The notes under the pieces are model-generated. The model searched no databases, was not told the DNA's origin, and was given only the letters and a program-made list of their open reading frames with translations. Positions 9,217-17,838 of a DNA stretch of 64,000 bases are shown here, one piece after another (position 1 is the stretch's first letter; each line of letters starts with the position of its first letter). This DNA is from Marinobacterium zhoushanense (lineage in GTDB: Bacteria > Pseudomonadota > Gammaproteobacteria > Pseudomonadales > Balneatricaceae), in the NCBI RefSeq assembly GCF_014641945.1, contig NZ_BMIJ01000004.1, positions 274,691-338,690 of the forward strand. Reading direction: 5' to 3'. A program made the translations under genes and the position numbers.

Positions 9217-10194
9217 CTACGCCCCCTGTCCGAACAGCGCCAACTCTCGCATGACCCGCAGTCGGTGGGCCTCTCCCGAAGCCGGTGCCAAGCTCACACC
9301 CGGTATACGCACGCCGTAGGGCTGCTCACGCTGAGTCAACTCCAGCGCCCAGTAACAGATCCCCGACAGACGCTCCTCCTCGCTCACAGCAGGCCAACGA
9401 TCCCAGTCCAGCCACACCTCGTCGCTCGCCGCCCCCGCATACTGCTTGACGTGCAACCCCTGACCTCGTGCGTACACCTTCCAGGCCACCTGATGCAGGG
9501 AGACACCGTTTTCATAGCGCGAAAAACCATTAAAATCCTCGAACCCCTGCGCCCTTGTCCGTCTCGACTCCATTGCACCATCCCCACCACCACTTTCGGG
9601 CGCCCGGCAGGGTAAGGGTTTGGGATAGACCAGCGCTCTGAGTCCGGTATCGAGCCACGTCCACGCCCGGAATAATCCGAGTGGAAAATGGGTCTCCAGC
9701 TTCAGCGGTCCGGGGTATAGCCAGCCTCGTCTCGGTGCGGCGCAGGCGAGTTCGATTTGCGCCACCCGCTGATCGGTCAGATCCAGTGTTAGCGGAGTGC
9801 CCTGCTCCCAGCTCAGCACCAACTGCTCATGATCCCGCCCCTTGGCCGCCCTGAGTTCAACGGTAAAACCGGCATGCTCTCCGGCATAACAGGCGTGTCC
9901 GCGCAGCGCGGTCACTTCCAGCCCGGCCAGATTTGCATAGGTTTGAATGATCGAGAGGATGAACAGGCTGACCAAGAGAAATGTCAGACCGTAGGCCAGG
10001 TTACTCTCGTAGTTGATCGCCAGAAGCAGCAGCATCAGCAGCAGGAATATAAAGCCGACGCCTGCCGCCGTGGGCAGAATATAGATGCGATTCTGCGTCA
10101 ATCTCACCGTTCTGCGGCGCGGGAAGCGCCTCAGGCTCCAGTTACGCAACAGGCGCGAGAGTCGACCTATGCCGAAAACCTCAGCCCAGGACAT
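9217..10194 (-). CDS. DUF58 domain protein
   Basis: About 325 residues, with two adjacent membrane helices (roughly residues 38-80) and a C-terminal DUF58 region containing the family-typical DFNGFSRYENGVSLHQVAWK at about 215-235. DUF58 proteins are VWA-related partners of MoxR ATPases. The frame is open up to 10236, but the ATG at 10194 gives a conventional 14-bp overlap with the moxR end and is preferred. It lies between moxR and tgpA, as in many Proteobacteria. Confidence 0.85.
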   Translation of the reverse strand: MSWAEVFGIGRLSRLLRNWSLRRFPRRRTVRLTQNRIYILPTAAGVGFIFLLLMLLLLAINYESNLAYGLTFLLVSLFILSIIQTYANLAGLEVTALRGHACYAGEHAGFTVELRAAKGRDHEQLVLSWEQGTPLTLDLTDQRVAQIELACAAPRRGWLYPGPLKLETHFPLGLFRAWTWLDTGLRALVYPKPLPCRAPESGGGDGAMESRRTRAQGFEDFNGFSRYENGVSLHQVAWKVYARGQGLHVKQYAGAASDEVWLDWDRWPAVSEEERLSGICYWALELTQREQPYGVRIPGVSLAPASGEAHRLRVMRELALFGQGA

Positions 10195-11113
10195 CGACCT
10201 GCGCCAGCAACTCGTTAACCAACCGGGTACCGGCATGGCTGCCGATATCTTCGGCAGTCCGTATACGGTGTCCTATCACCGGTTCGAGCACCTGTTGAAT
10301 ATCCTCGGGAACCAGGTGCGCACGCCCCTCCAGCCAAGCCCAGGTGCGCGCGCAACGCAGCAGCGCCAGCGCGCCGCGCGGTGAGACACCATAACTGAAC
10401 AGCTCCGAATCCCGGGTAAATTGCACCAGCCGTTGCAGGTAGTCGATTACACTGCTCGAGGCATGAATAGTGGCACAACGCTGCTGTACCTCGACCAGCT
10501 CATTCGGTGTCAAACAGCGCGGCAGTGTACTTAATTCGGAACGGGTATCCCCGCCAAGCAGAAGCTTACGCTCCACTTCCGGTGCCGGATAGCCGAGCGA
10601 TATCCGCATCAGAAAGCGGTCAAGCTGGGACTCAGGTAACGGGAAGGTACCGTACTGGGTGGCAGGATTCTGCGTGGCAATGACGAAAAATGGCTTGGGT
10701 AGCCGATAGGTATGGCCATCAACCGTTACCTGCCCCTCCTCCATCGCCTCCAGCAATGCACTCTGCGTCTTAGGCGTGGTGCGGTTGATCTCATCGGCAA
10801 GCAGCAACTGACAAAAAACGGGACCGGCGTGAAAGCGGAACTCACCGCTAGCCGGTTCGAAGACCGATACACCGATAATATCGGCCGGCAACATGTCCGA
10901 GGTGAACTGAACTCGATGATCCTCAAGACCGAGTACCCGGGCAAGGCCGTGAGCCAGCGTGGTTTTTCCCATCCCCGGCAGATCTTCAATTAATAGATGG
11001 CCCTGCGAAAGCATGCAGGTCAGTGCCAGTCGCAACTGCTGGCGTTTGCCCAGCAGCACGCGCTCCAGCGCGTTCAGCGCATCCTCTACCGCATTCAATA
11101 GTGGGTCCGACAA
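10181..11113 (-). CDS. MoxR family AAA+ ATPase
   Basis: This 310-residue MoxR-type AAA+ ATPase has Walker A GMGKTTLAHGLA near residue 45, Walker B LLADEINRT, the sensor segment IATQNP, and the arginine-finger region QLDRFLMR. MoxR proteins act as chaperones that insert cofactors or assemble partners with VWA/DUF58 proteins. The start codon is TTG: AAGGAG sits 6 nt ahead of TTG-TCG-GAC at 11113, and no ATG fits as well. It is the first gene of a four-gene operon. Confidence 0.9.
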   Translation of the reverse strand: MSDPLLNAVEDALNALERVLLGKRQQLRLALTCMLSQGHLLIEDLPGMGKTTLAHGLARVLGLEDHRVQFTSDMLPADIIGVSVFEPASGEFRFHAGPVFCQLLLADEINRTTPKTQSALLEAMEEGQVTVDGHTYRLPKPFFVIATQNPATQYGTFPLPESQLDRFLMRISLGYPAPEVERKLLLGGDTRSELSTLPRCLTPNELVEVQQRCATIHASSSVIDYLQRLVQFTRDSELFSYGVSPRGALALLRCARTWAWLEGRAHLVPEDIQQVLEPVIGHRIRTAEDIGSHAGTRLVNELLAQVDVLG

Positions 11114-11167
11114 GCTAACTCCTTGTGTTGGCCAAATCCCTGCGCCACATTGGCGTAAATTCGGTTT

Positions 11168-12142
11168 TCAGGCAACCTTTGATCGCGATGCCAGAATCCT
11201 GGCCACCAGTTCGTTGGCGCTACACCAAGCCCCTTCGACATCACCGCCACACAGCCAATCACCGCAGGCACCGATACCGCTCTGCTCATCCCATAACGCC
11301 ACGTCCCGGTTTTGGCCAGGCTCCGCTCGGGCATAGAGCCAACGGTGCACCCTCTGCTCCAGGAGGGCAGGTGTCTCACCAACCACCCTGTCGAAAGCCC
11401 GCCGCAAGTCGGTGGCCACCAGGGACGGTTCCTGGTTTACATTCGCTTGACTCCAGGCTTCCGTGGCCTGGATTACCCAATTCTCGCCCTGACGCTGGGG
11501 TTTGCTGCTGTCGCGCACCAGTTTGCCAATGACCGGGTGACCGCCCTCCAACCAGTCGATTTCGGACAGCCGAGCCGGACGGGATGCAAGCGATACCAGC
11601 AGAGTCCAGACCGGAACCACCGCCACCTGCTCCGCCTGCTGGCGAAATCTATGGATAGCATCCAACAGTTTCGTCGCCTGAGGTGCTGGAGCTGCTACGA
11701 CAGCAGCATCGAAATGACCTAGCGCCTCACCGGCGTTATCACGCAGCAGGACCCCTTCACGATCGGGCCAGACCACGCTGACAGTGGTTGCCGTGCGTAA
11801 CTCAACCCCATCCGCCAGGTGTCGCGTCAGACTGCTGGACCTGGGTACGCCTACCCAACCCGATCGATCGGCACGCTTTTCGAACGCCAGCGTACTGCAG
11901 CGCGGACGCCAGGGCTGCGCGCCACTGGCGATCAGCCAACGCTCAAATTCGGGCGCAGTCGCCTCGACCATGGCACAGCCAAGGTCCACACTGGTATCGC
12001 CCAGTGGAGCCGAGGCCAAACGTCCTCCGGTTCCCCTGCTTTTCTCGAATACCGTTACCGCATACCCTTCCGCTTTCAATAATTGTGCGGCACGCATACC
12101 CGCTATACCGCTACCGATTATTGCGACATTTTTTATTCTCAT
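11168..12142 (-). CDS. FAD-dependent oxidoreductase, renalase-like
   Basis: This 324-residue flavoprotein begins with a Rossmann fold IGSGIAGMRAAQLL and the second FAD motif FEKSRGTGGRLAS at about 35-47, typical of renalase-like amine oxidase-fold proteins. A middle section carries VVWPDREGVLLRD. The C-terminal CGDWLCGGDVEGAW closes the FAD site. The substrate is unknown. Its ATG overlaps the glutathione peroxidase stop by 4 bp (ATGA), so the two are co-translated, which suggests a redox or oxidative-stress role. Confidence 0.85.
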   Translation of the reverse strand: MRIKNVAIIGSGIAGMRAAQLLKAEGYAVTVFEKSRGTGGRLASAPLGDTSVDLGCAMVEATAPEFERWLIASGAQPWRPRCSTLAFEKRADRSGWVGVPRSSSLTRHLADGVELRTATTVSVVWPDREGVLLRDNAGEALGHFDAAVVAAPAPQATKLLDAIHRFRQQAEQVAVVPVWTLLVSLASRPARLSEIDWLEGGHPVIGKLVRDSSKPQRQGENWVIQATEAWSQANVNQEPSLVATDLRRAFDRVVGETPALLEQRVHRWLYARAEPGQNRDVALWDEQSGIGACGDWLCGGDVEGAWCSANELVARILASRSKVA

Positions 12143-12741
12143 TGCAAACTCCCTCTCTCCGCTTCCAAGGGCTCAGCCAAGGCCGCCTCTATATCCTTTA
12201 ACAATCGATTACTATCCGGTGACGTCATACTTGAATAGGTTTCGACAACCTCTCCGTCACGTCCGATCAGATACTTATAGAAGTTCCATTTCGGCCGGGT
12301 GCCGCTGACGTCGACCAGATGGCGCCAGAACGGGTCGATATCCTCCCCGCGCACATGTGTCTTGCCGAACATCGGGAACTCGACCCCGTAGGTGGTTCTG
12401 CAGAACTCTTGTATCTGCTCCTCCGTTCCCGGCTCCTGCCCGCCGAAATCGTTGGAGGGAAAGCCAAGCACCGCGAAACCGCGCTCACGGTAGCGAGCAT
12501 ACAGGGTCTCCAAGCCATCATACTGTTTGGTGAACGCGCAGCGGCTGGCGGTATTGACGATCAACAGCACCTGCCCCGCATATTGCTCGCAGAGCTTTAT
12601 CTCCGACTTACCGGCCAGAGTCCGTACAGTGAAATCCAGCGCCGGCGGACAGCCGGCCACCGCCGATTGCGAGCCCAACATCAGCACTACTCCTGTTACT
12701 AACCAGCCAACAACTCTGCCCATCCCCTTTTGCCAGCGCAT
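12139..12741 (-). CDS. Exported glutathione peroxidase family protein
   Basis: About 200 residues. An N-terminal hydrophobic signal (GWLVTGVVLMLGSQSAVAG) precedes a glutathione peroxidase fold. The peroxidatic cysteine is in NTASRCAFTKQY, the Gln in FPSNDFGGQEPG and the Trp/Asn in PKWNFYKYL. It uses cysteine, not selenocysteine. The start at 12741 has AAGGGG 8 nt upstream and puts the signal peptide at the N-terminus. An upstream in-frame ATG (12801) would bury it. Periplasmic glutathione peroxidases are less common than cytoplasmic ones. It overlaps a flavoprotein gene by 4 bp. Confidence 0.9.
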   Translation of the reverse strand: MRWQKGMGRVVGWLVTGVVLMLGSQSAVAGCPPALDFTVRTLAGKSEIKLCEQYAGQVLLIVNTASRCAFTKQYDGLETLYARYRERGFAVLGFPSNDFGGQEPGTEEQIQEFCRTTYGVEFPMFGKTHVRGEDIDPFWRHLVDVSGTRPKWNFYKYLIGRDGEVVETYSSMTSPDSNRLLKDIEAALAEPLEAERGSLQ

Positions 12742-13037
12742 CAAGTCGCCCCTTACACCGTTATATCTATAACTGACATTATGCGGCCCAAGGGGTTTCA
12801 TTTTGATGCGTGCGGTGAAACGATTTGCGACACCCCGACAGGCTGTTCAAGTCATCTAGGTTGCACAGTACATCTGAGCTGGTTAGCATTGCGCCTGAAC
12901 CCTTTATGGGAGCACTGCACAACCACTCAGTCATCCCCCGCGTGAAATGTCTCCCGCCGGTTAGCCCCGGTTTCACGGCATCGCTCCAGCAGGTTGTCTG
13001 TGCGGTCACGCACCTCCTAAACAGCAGGAGAAACAAG

Positions 13038-13520
13038 ATGCAGATTGCAGCGAACGCCGTTGTATCTATCCATTACCGTCTGACCAACACCGCTGGCGAA
13101 CAACTGGACAGCTCGGAAGGTCAGGAGCCGCTGGCATACCTGCACGGCGCCGGCAACATCATCCCGGGTCTTGAAAATGCGCTCGCAGGCAAGATCGTCG
13201 GCGACAAGCTGAGCGTAACCGTGGAGCCGGAAGAAGCCTACGGTCCGGTGAAAGAGGAGCTGGTACAGGATGTGGATCGTGCGAACTTCGAAGGCATCGA
13301 TGTAATCGAGCCCGGGATGCAGTTCATGGCACAAACCCCCTGGGGTCAGCAGCCAGTCACCGTGGTCAGCGTGGAGGAGGACGTCGTCACTCTGGATGGC
13401 AACCACCCGCTCGCCGGCCAGACACTGAGCTTCGATGTGGAGGTCGTCGAAGTCCGCGCGGCAACCGAAGAGGAGCTGTCCCACGGCCATGTTCACGGCC
13501 CCGGCGGTCATCACCACTAA
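13038..13520 (+). CDS. slyD: SlyD-type FKBP peptidyl-prolyl isomerase
   Basis: This 160-residue SlyD-like protein has an FKBP domain split by an insert-in-flap region. HGAGNIIPGLENALAGK and VEPEEAYG mark the FKBP half, and the flap carries the chaperone insert. The tail GHVHGPGGHHH is a short histidine-rich metal-binding end, which in E. coli SlyD is longer and helps nickel delivery. It should fold proteins and bind metal in the cytoplasm. AGCAGGAG precedes the ATG at 13038. In-frame sequence upstream is not conserved SlyD. Confidence 0.93.
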   Translation: MQIAANAVVSIHYRLTNTAGEQLDSSEGQEPLAYLHGAGNIIPGLENALAGKIVGDKLSVTVEPEEAYGPVKEELVQDVDRANFEGIDVIEPGMQFMAQTPWGQQPVTVVSVEEDVVTLDGNHPLAGQTLSFDVEVVEVRAATEEELSHGHVHGPGGHHH

Positions 13521-13537
13521 GCACCGCAATAGACAAT

Positions 13538-13575
13538 AAAAAAGCCCGTTCAGGCGAAACTGAACGGGCTTTTTT
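13538..13575 (+). terminator. Intrinsic terminator of slyD
   Basis: A 16-bp perfect stem (AAAAAAGCCCGTTCAG and its complement) with a GCGAAA loop ends in TTTTTT, 17 nt after the slyD stop. It can work in both directions and also shields the convergent amtB gene. Confidence 0.9.
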
Positions 13576-13643
13576 GTCAGCGGACCTAGGCTATGCCCGC
13601 GGGCATATGGGCGTCAGGCGCGGCCATTTACCCGGTGTAGGGA

Positions 13644-14861
13644 TTAGCTCTGCCGATCGTCCGAAGTCGCCTCGATACGGTGGATACTGAGGTCGGCACC
13701 GTTGAACTCCTCCTCCTCAGTCAGGCGAAGTCCGGTGAACAGCTTCACGCCGCCGTAAACCAGCAGCGCACCGCCAACGGCCACCAGAACACCCACCAGA
13801 GAACCGAGCAGCTGGGAGATCAGACTGACGCCACCGAGGCCACCGAACGCCTCTCCGCCGAAGATCCCGGCAGCAACACCGCCCCACACACCACATAGAC
13901 CATGCAGCGGCCAAACACCGAGCACGTCGTCGATCTTCCAGCGATTCTGCACCAGCGTGAATACCCAGACGAACAGCGCCCCTGCCACACCACCGATCAC
14001 CAACGCACCGATGGGGTGAACCAGATCGGAGCCGGCACAGATCGCCACCAGCCCCGCCAGCGGGCCGTTATGGATAAAGCCCGGGTCGTTACGGCCCAGG
14101 ATAGTCGCCACCACGATTCCGCCAACCATCGCCATCAAGCTGTTGACCGCCACCAGACCGGAGATCCCGTCCAGGGTCTGGGCAGACATCACGTTGAATC
14201 CGAACCAGCCGATACAGAGTATCCAGGCCCCCAGCGCCAGGAACGGGATGTTGGATGGCGGGAAGGCAACCAACTTATCACCGCGGTAGCGGCCACGACG
14301 TATGCCAAGCAGCACTACCGCCACCAGCGCGATCCAGCCACCAACGGCGTGTACAACGACAGAGCCGGCAAAATCATGGAATGGCGCGCCATACTCAGCT
14401 TCGAGCCACGACTGAAATCCGTAGTTGCCATTCCAGATCATCCCTTCGAAGAACGGGTAGATCAATGCCACCGACAGCGCCGAGCAGCACAGCAGCGGCC
14501 AAAAGCGTGCGCGCTCCGCTATACCACCGGAGACGATTGCCGGGATGGCGGCGGCAAAGGTCATCAAAAAGAAGAATTTGACCAGATCGTAGCCATTCTG
14601 TTGTGCAAGCGTGGCGGCGTCGTCAAAGAAGGTGACACCATATGCAACCCAGTAACCGACAAAAAAGTACGCCAGCGCGGAGAAGCCGAAATCGGTCATG
14701 ATCTTGACCAGAGCGTTGACCTGGTTTTTGTGCCTGACCGTTCCCACTTCCAGAAACGCAAAGCCTGCATGCATGGCAAACACCATGATCGCCCCCATCA
14801 GGACAAACAGGGTATTAGCGCTCTGCATCAGGGTTTCCACTGCACTATTTATTGTTTCCAC
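13644..14861 (-). CDS. amtB: Ammonium transporter AmtB
   Basis: A 405-residue Amt/Rh channel with about eleven membrane helices. Signature segments are AMHAGFAFLEVGTVRHKN, DFAGSVVVHAVGGWIALVA and PLHGLCGVWGGVAAG, which supply the twin-histidine and Phe-gate region. It conducts ammonium/ammonia into the cell. The start is taken as GTG at 14861 because GGCAGGAGAAACC lies immediately upstream. The earlier ATG at 14933 has no good site and would add an unusual hydrophobic stretch. The usual glnK partner is absent on both sides. NtrC-like sites and a weak sigma-54-like element lie upstream. Confidence 0.93.
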   Translation of the reverse strand: METINSAVETLMQSANTLFVLMGAIMVFAMHAGFAFLEVGTVRHKNQVNALVKIMTDFGFSALAYFFVGYWVAYGVTFFDDAATLAQQNGYDLVKFFFLMTFAAAIPAIVSGGIAERARFWPLLCCSALSVALIYPFFEGMIWNGNYGFQSWLEAEYGAPFHDFAGSVVVHAVGGWIALVAVVLLGIRRGRYRGDKLVAFPPSNIPFLALGAWILCIGWFGFNVMSAQTLDGISGLVAVNSLMAMVGGIVVATILGRNDPGFIHNGPLAGLVAICAGSDLVHPIGALVIGGVAGALFVWVFTLVQNRWKIDDVLGVWPLHGLCGVWGGVAAGIFGGEAFGGLGGVSLISQLLGSLVGVLVAVGGALLVYGGVKLFTGLRLTEEEEFNGADLSIHRIEATSDDRQS

Positions 14862-14886
14862 GGTTTCTCCTGCCTCAATAAAGTGC

Positions 14887-14901
14887 ACAAATATCGTGCA
14901 A
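14887..14901 (-). promoter_or_regulatory. Possible sigma-54 promoter of amtB
   Basis: On the minus strand TTGCACGATATTTGT matches 9 of 11 fixed positions of TGGCACGN4TTGC with correct spacing. It deviates at one base of the -24 GG and one base of the -12 GC, which are normally the most conserved. The start of transcription would fall just before the amtB ribosome-binding site. Confidence 0.4.
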
Positions 14902-15049
14902 AATAGAAAGCCAAACGCACCATAGATGCGCATCTATTTTCTGATTTATATTGCCGAAGCGGGTGAAACAGTCCAGTTTTACAGTTTTTTGATCATAAAA
15001 CGTCCAAAAAACAGTAAAAACGCACTATAGAGGGACACTCCAAAAGATC

Positions 15050-15093
15050 GGCGCACCAAATTAAGCAATTTCTATGCCGCAAATTGGTGCGCC
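15050..15093. promoter_or_regulatory. Inverted repeat with NtrC-like sites upstream of amtB
   Basis: GGCGCACCAA at 15050-15059 is exactly complementary to TTGGTGCGCC at 15084-15093. Inside, TGCCGCAAATTGGTGCG (15075-15091) matches 13 of 17 positions of the NtrC site TGCACCATATTGGTGCA. CGCACCAAATTAAGCAA (15052-15068) matches its left half. They lie about 160 bp upstream of the candidate sigma-54 promoter, a normal enhancer distance. Alternatively the repeat could be a long-loop terminator for rlmL. Confidence 0.45.
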
Positions 15094-15111
15094 CGAAGCA
15101 TTAAATCAGGT

Positions 15112-17244
15112 TCAAGAGCGGTGGCGGATCTCAAAGACCGTATGAATACGGGCATTGCGTTTGAAGTCGGGATCCAGCGTTTTAGCCGTTATATCGCGAA
15201 TATCAAACGCGGACAGCGCTTCGTAGTCGAGGCTGAAGCGGCGGTAGTTGTTGGAGAAGATCAGCAATCCGTCGGGACGCAGCAGCTGCATCGCATCGCT
15301 GATCAAACGCACGTGGTCGCGCTGCACATCCAGCACTTCGCGCATCCTTTTGGAGTTGGAGAAGGTGGGTGGGTCCATGAAGATCAAATCGTAGCGCTGG
15401 CGGTGAGGCTTGGCCAACCACTTGAAACAGTCCTCCTGCACCAGCAGATGCTTCGACGGATCAGCGCCGTTGAGATCCAGATTACGCCGCGCCCACTCCA
15501 GATAGGTCGCGGACATATCCACGCTGGTGGAGTTGCGTGCACCACCCACGACAGCATGACAGGTGGCCGATGCGGTGTAACAAAAAAGGTTAAGCACCTC
15601 CTTGCCGGCGGCAAGCTGCTGAATCATCCGTCGTACCGGGCGGTGATCGAGAAACAGCCCGGAGTCCAGATAGTCGTGCAGGTTAACCCTGAGCTGCACG
15701 CCATGCTCAACCACCGTATAAAAGTGGCCGGTTTCGTTGTGCCTTGTGTACTGGTCGCTACCCTGCTGGCGCTTGCGCTGCTTGAGCACCACCTGCTCCG
15801 GGGTCAGCTCGAATACCTGCTGCACCACCCGCACCACCTCCTGCACCCGGTCGAACGCCTTGACCCGATCGACACTGGCCGGCGGTGCATACTCCTGGAT
15901 CATGACCAATGGATCGTAGTAATCCACGGCCACCGCGTACTCGGGAATATCGGCATCGTAGACGCGAAAACAGCTGATGCCCTCGCGCTTGCGCCAGCGC
16001 ATAAGCTGCTTCAGGTTTTTACGCAACCGGTTGTCGAACATCTGCGCCTGCGACGAGAGCGGCTGTTCAGCAGCACCTCCCTCAGCCTGCTCTTTTTCAT
16101 GCACCTGAAACAGCAGCAACTGACTGGGGATCGCGCCGTTGAACATCCGGTACTGTTTGTCCGCGCGCAGCTTCATCACCTTGCACAAATCGGGATTGCC
16201 GGTAAACACCGCTACCCGCCAACCCGCGAAGTGTTTGCGTAACAGCTGGCCGAACAGCTGGTAGAGAAACATCAGCTCGGACTCTTCGCCCAATCGCTCA
16301 CCGTAGGGCGGATTGGTAACCACGAGACCCGCGCCGGGTGCATCCGGTCGCTTCAGCCTTGCAAGTTCTCCGTGCTGCAGGGTCAACAGATGTTCGACCC
16401 CAGCCTGGCGCGCATTCTGGCTGGCACGGGCCAGTACCTGCGCATCGGCATCGTAGCCTATAAATCGCACATCACAGCGCTCCAGCCCCCGTGCACGGCG
16501 TTGCTCCGCGTCATCGACCTGCTTCTGCCACAACGACGCCTGGTGACCCAACCAGTAAGAGAAACCGAATTGACGCCGAAACAGCCCGGGGGCAATATCC
16601 GCCGCCATCAACGCCGCTTCGATCAGCAGGGTGCCCGAACCGCACATAGGATCGAGCACCAGGGTCAGCTGCTCCTGCGCCTCCGGCCAGCCGGATCGCA
16701 TCAACACTGCGGCGGCCAGGTTCTCCTTCATCGGCGCCGCCCCAGCCTGGCGACGATAGCCGCGACGATGCAGGCTCTCACCGGAAAGATCCACAGCCAG
16801 GCTTACCTGCCCCTTTGCCAGATGGGCATTCACCCGCAGGTCGGGCTGGACGCGCTCGACCGTCGGGCGCTTCCCTGTGGCATCGCGGATCTGATCGACA
16901 ATTGCGTCCTTAACCTTCAAGGCACCGAAATGGGTGTTATTGATCGCCTCGCTCTTGCCGCTGAAATCAACACAGAACGTACCAGTCGAGCGCAGATGTT
17001 CCAACCAGTCGACACTCTGCACCAGCTGATACAGCTGTTCAGCCGATGCGGCCTCGCCTTCTGCGATCTGCAGCAATACCCGGTTGGCCAGTCGAGACCA
17101 CAGGCAGACCGTATAGGCAAGTTCCAGATCACCGTCGAAATAGACCCCAGCCACGGTCTGCTTGGTACTGCCAGCTCCGAGCGACTGAAGCTCCTGCTCC
17201 AGGAGCTGCTCTATTCCCTTCGGACAGGTAACGAAAAATTTCAT
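15112..17244 (-). CDS. rlmL: Bifunctional 23S rRNA methyltransferase RlmL (RlmKL)
   Basis: This ~710-residue two-enzyme protein carries an N-terminal THUMP domain, an RlmL domain (m2G2445 methylation) with VVTNPPYGER, and a C-terminal RlmK domain (m7G2069) with VLNLFCYTASAT and FMDPPTFSNSKRM. Whole-length agreement with the E. coli protein is clear. The start MKFFVTCPKG at 17244 matches the family N-terminus. An ATG nine codons earlier is possible. It sits divergent to rmf, a gammaproteobacterial arrangement that pairs ribosome modification with ribosome hibernation. Confidence 0.95.
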   Translation of the reverse strand: MKFFVTCPKGIEQLLEQELQSLGAGSTKQTVAGVYFDGDLELAYTVCLWSRLANRVLLQIAEGEAASAEQLYQLVQSVDWLEHLRSTGTFCVDFSGKSEAINNTHFGALKVKDAIVDQIRDATGKRPTVERVQPDLRVNAHLAKGQVSLAVDLSGESLHRRGYRRQAGAAPMKENLAAAVLMRSGWPEAQEQLTLVLDPMCGSGTLLIEAALMAADIAPGLFRRQFGFSYWLGHQASLWQKQVDDAEQRRARGLERCDVRFIGYDADAQVLARASQNARQAGVEHLLTLQHGELARLKRPDAPGAGLVVTNPPYGERLGEESELMFLYQLFGQLLRKHFAGWRVAVFTGNPDLCKVMKLRADKQYRMFNGAIPSQLLLFQVHEKEQAEGGAAEQPLSSQAQMFDNRLRKNLKQLMRWRKREGISCFRVYDADIPEYAVAVDYYDPLVMIQEYAPPASVDRVKAFDRVQEVVRVVQQVFELTPEQVVLKQRKRQQGSDQYTRHNETGHFYTVVEHGVQLRVNLHDYLDSGLFLDHRPVRRMIQQLAAGKEVLNLFCYTASATCHAVVGGARNSTSVDMSATYLEWARRNLDLNGADPSKHLLVQEDCFKWLAKPHRQRYDLIFMDPPTFSNSKRMREVLDVQRDHVRLISDAMQLLRPDGLLIFSNNYRRFSLDYEALSAFDIRDITAKTLDPDFKRNARIHTVFEIRHRS

Positions 17245-17556
17245 GGCAGTTATTTGGCTCCCGCTCGACATTGATTCAGCTCAAGATGTTCCCAGGCCGG
17301 AGGTGAAAAATTTTCACGGCCCCTTTTTCTGTTGCAATAGAATTACAAGCTTATGAAATAGCTAGTTTTTTTGCAGTAGCGTCGTGCAAATTACTATCAC
17401 CATCCAAAGTTATATAGTTTTTTTAAATTACGCCCCGAAACCAAAATTCGATATGAATGGAGACTGAATCGATCGAAATGATCCTTTCAAGGCGTCAGGC
17501 GCCGCGAAAAGAGTCACGGCGTTTTTTCGAAGAATAGAACAATGCGAGGCGCACTT
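17245..17556. other. AT-rich divergent promoter region of rlmL and rmf
   Basis: About 310 bases without a gene, with poly-A/T tracts around 17330-17440. No exact -35/-10 pair could be fixed. A short hairpin with a T6 run (17500-17527) is the only clear structure. Confidence 0.5.
17500..17527 (+). terminator. Hairpin plus T-run in the rmf leader
   Basis: CGCCG/CGGCG arms flank a 12-nt loop and are followed by TTTTTT, 30 nt before rmf. No plus-strand gene lies upstream that would need a terminator, so it could be a leader attenuator. The stem is short, so it may be fortuitous. Confidence 0.35.
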
Positions 17557-17763
17557 ATGAAAAAACAGAAACGAGATCGTACCTCAACTCTGTTCAACCG
17601 TGGATTCCAGGCCGGTCTCTGTGGCAAGTCCCAGAGTGAATGCCCTGTCCAGGCAATGGAACTGAGAAGTCACTGGATGAGCGGTTGGCGTGAAGGACGA
17701 GAGGCACACTGGAGTGGAATGTCCGGCGTTTCTGCAATTCAGGCTAATCCGTCATTACATTAA
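17557..17763 (+). CDS. rmf: Ribosome modulation factor
   Basis: This 68-residue small basic protein matches Rmf: MKKQKRDRTSTLFNRGFQAG is close to the E. coli start, then CPVQAMELRSHWMSGWREGRE. Rmf binds 70S ribosomes in stationary phase and drives 100S dimer formation. The start at 17557 follows the family. Another ATG five codons upstream is in frame. It is longer at the C-terminus than E. coli Rmf (55 residues). Its neighbours rlmL and pyrD are the same as in related gammaproteobacteria. Confidence 0.95.
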   Translation: MKKQKRDRTSTLFNRGFQAGLCGKSQSECPVQAMELRSHWMSGWREGREAHWSGMSGVSAIQANPSLH

Positions 17764-17838
17764 CCTATTGATCTATATCTTCCTACGGGGGCTATTCACC
17801 CGCCAGCATTACCCGGCAAGTTTTAGCCCCGATGCTGC

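Noticed and set aside
13902..14906. A 334-codon frame opposite amtB
   Set aside because: Antisense shadow. Extremely His/Gln/Arg-rich, as expected from the complement of a membrane-protein gene.
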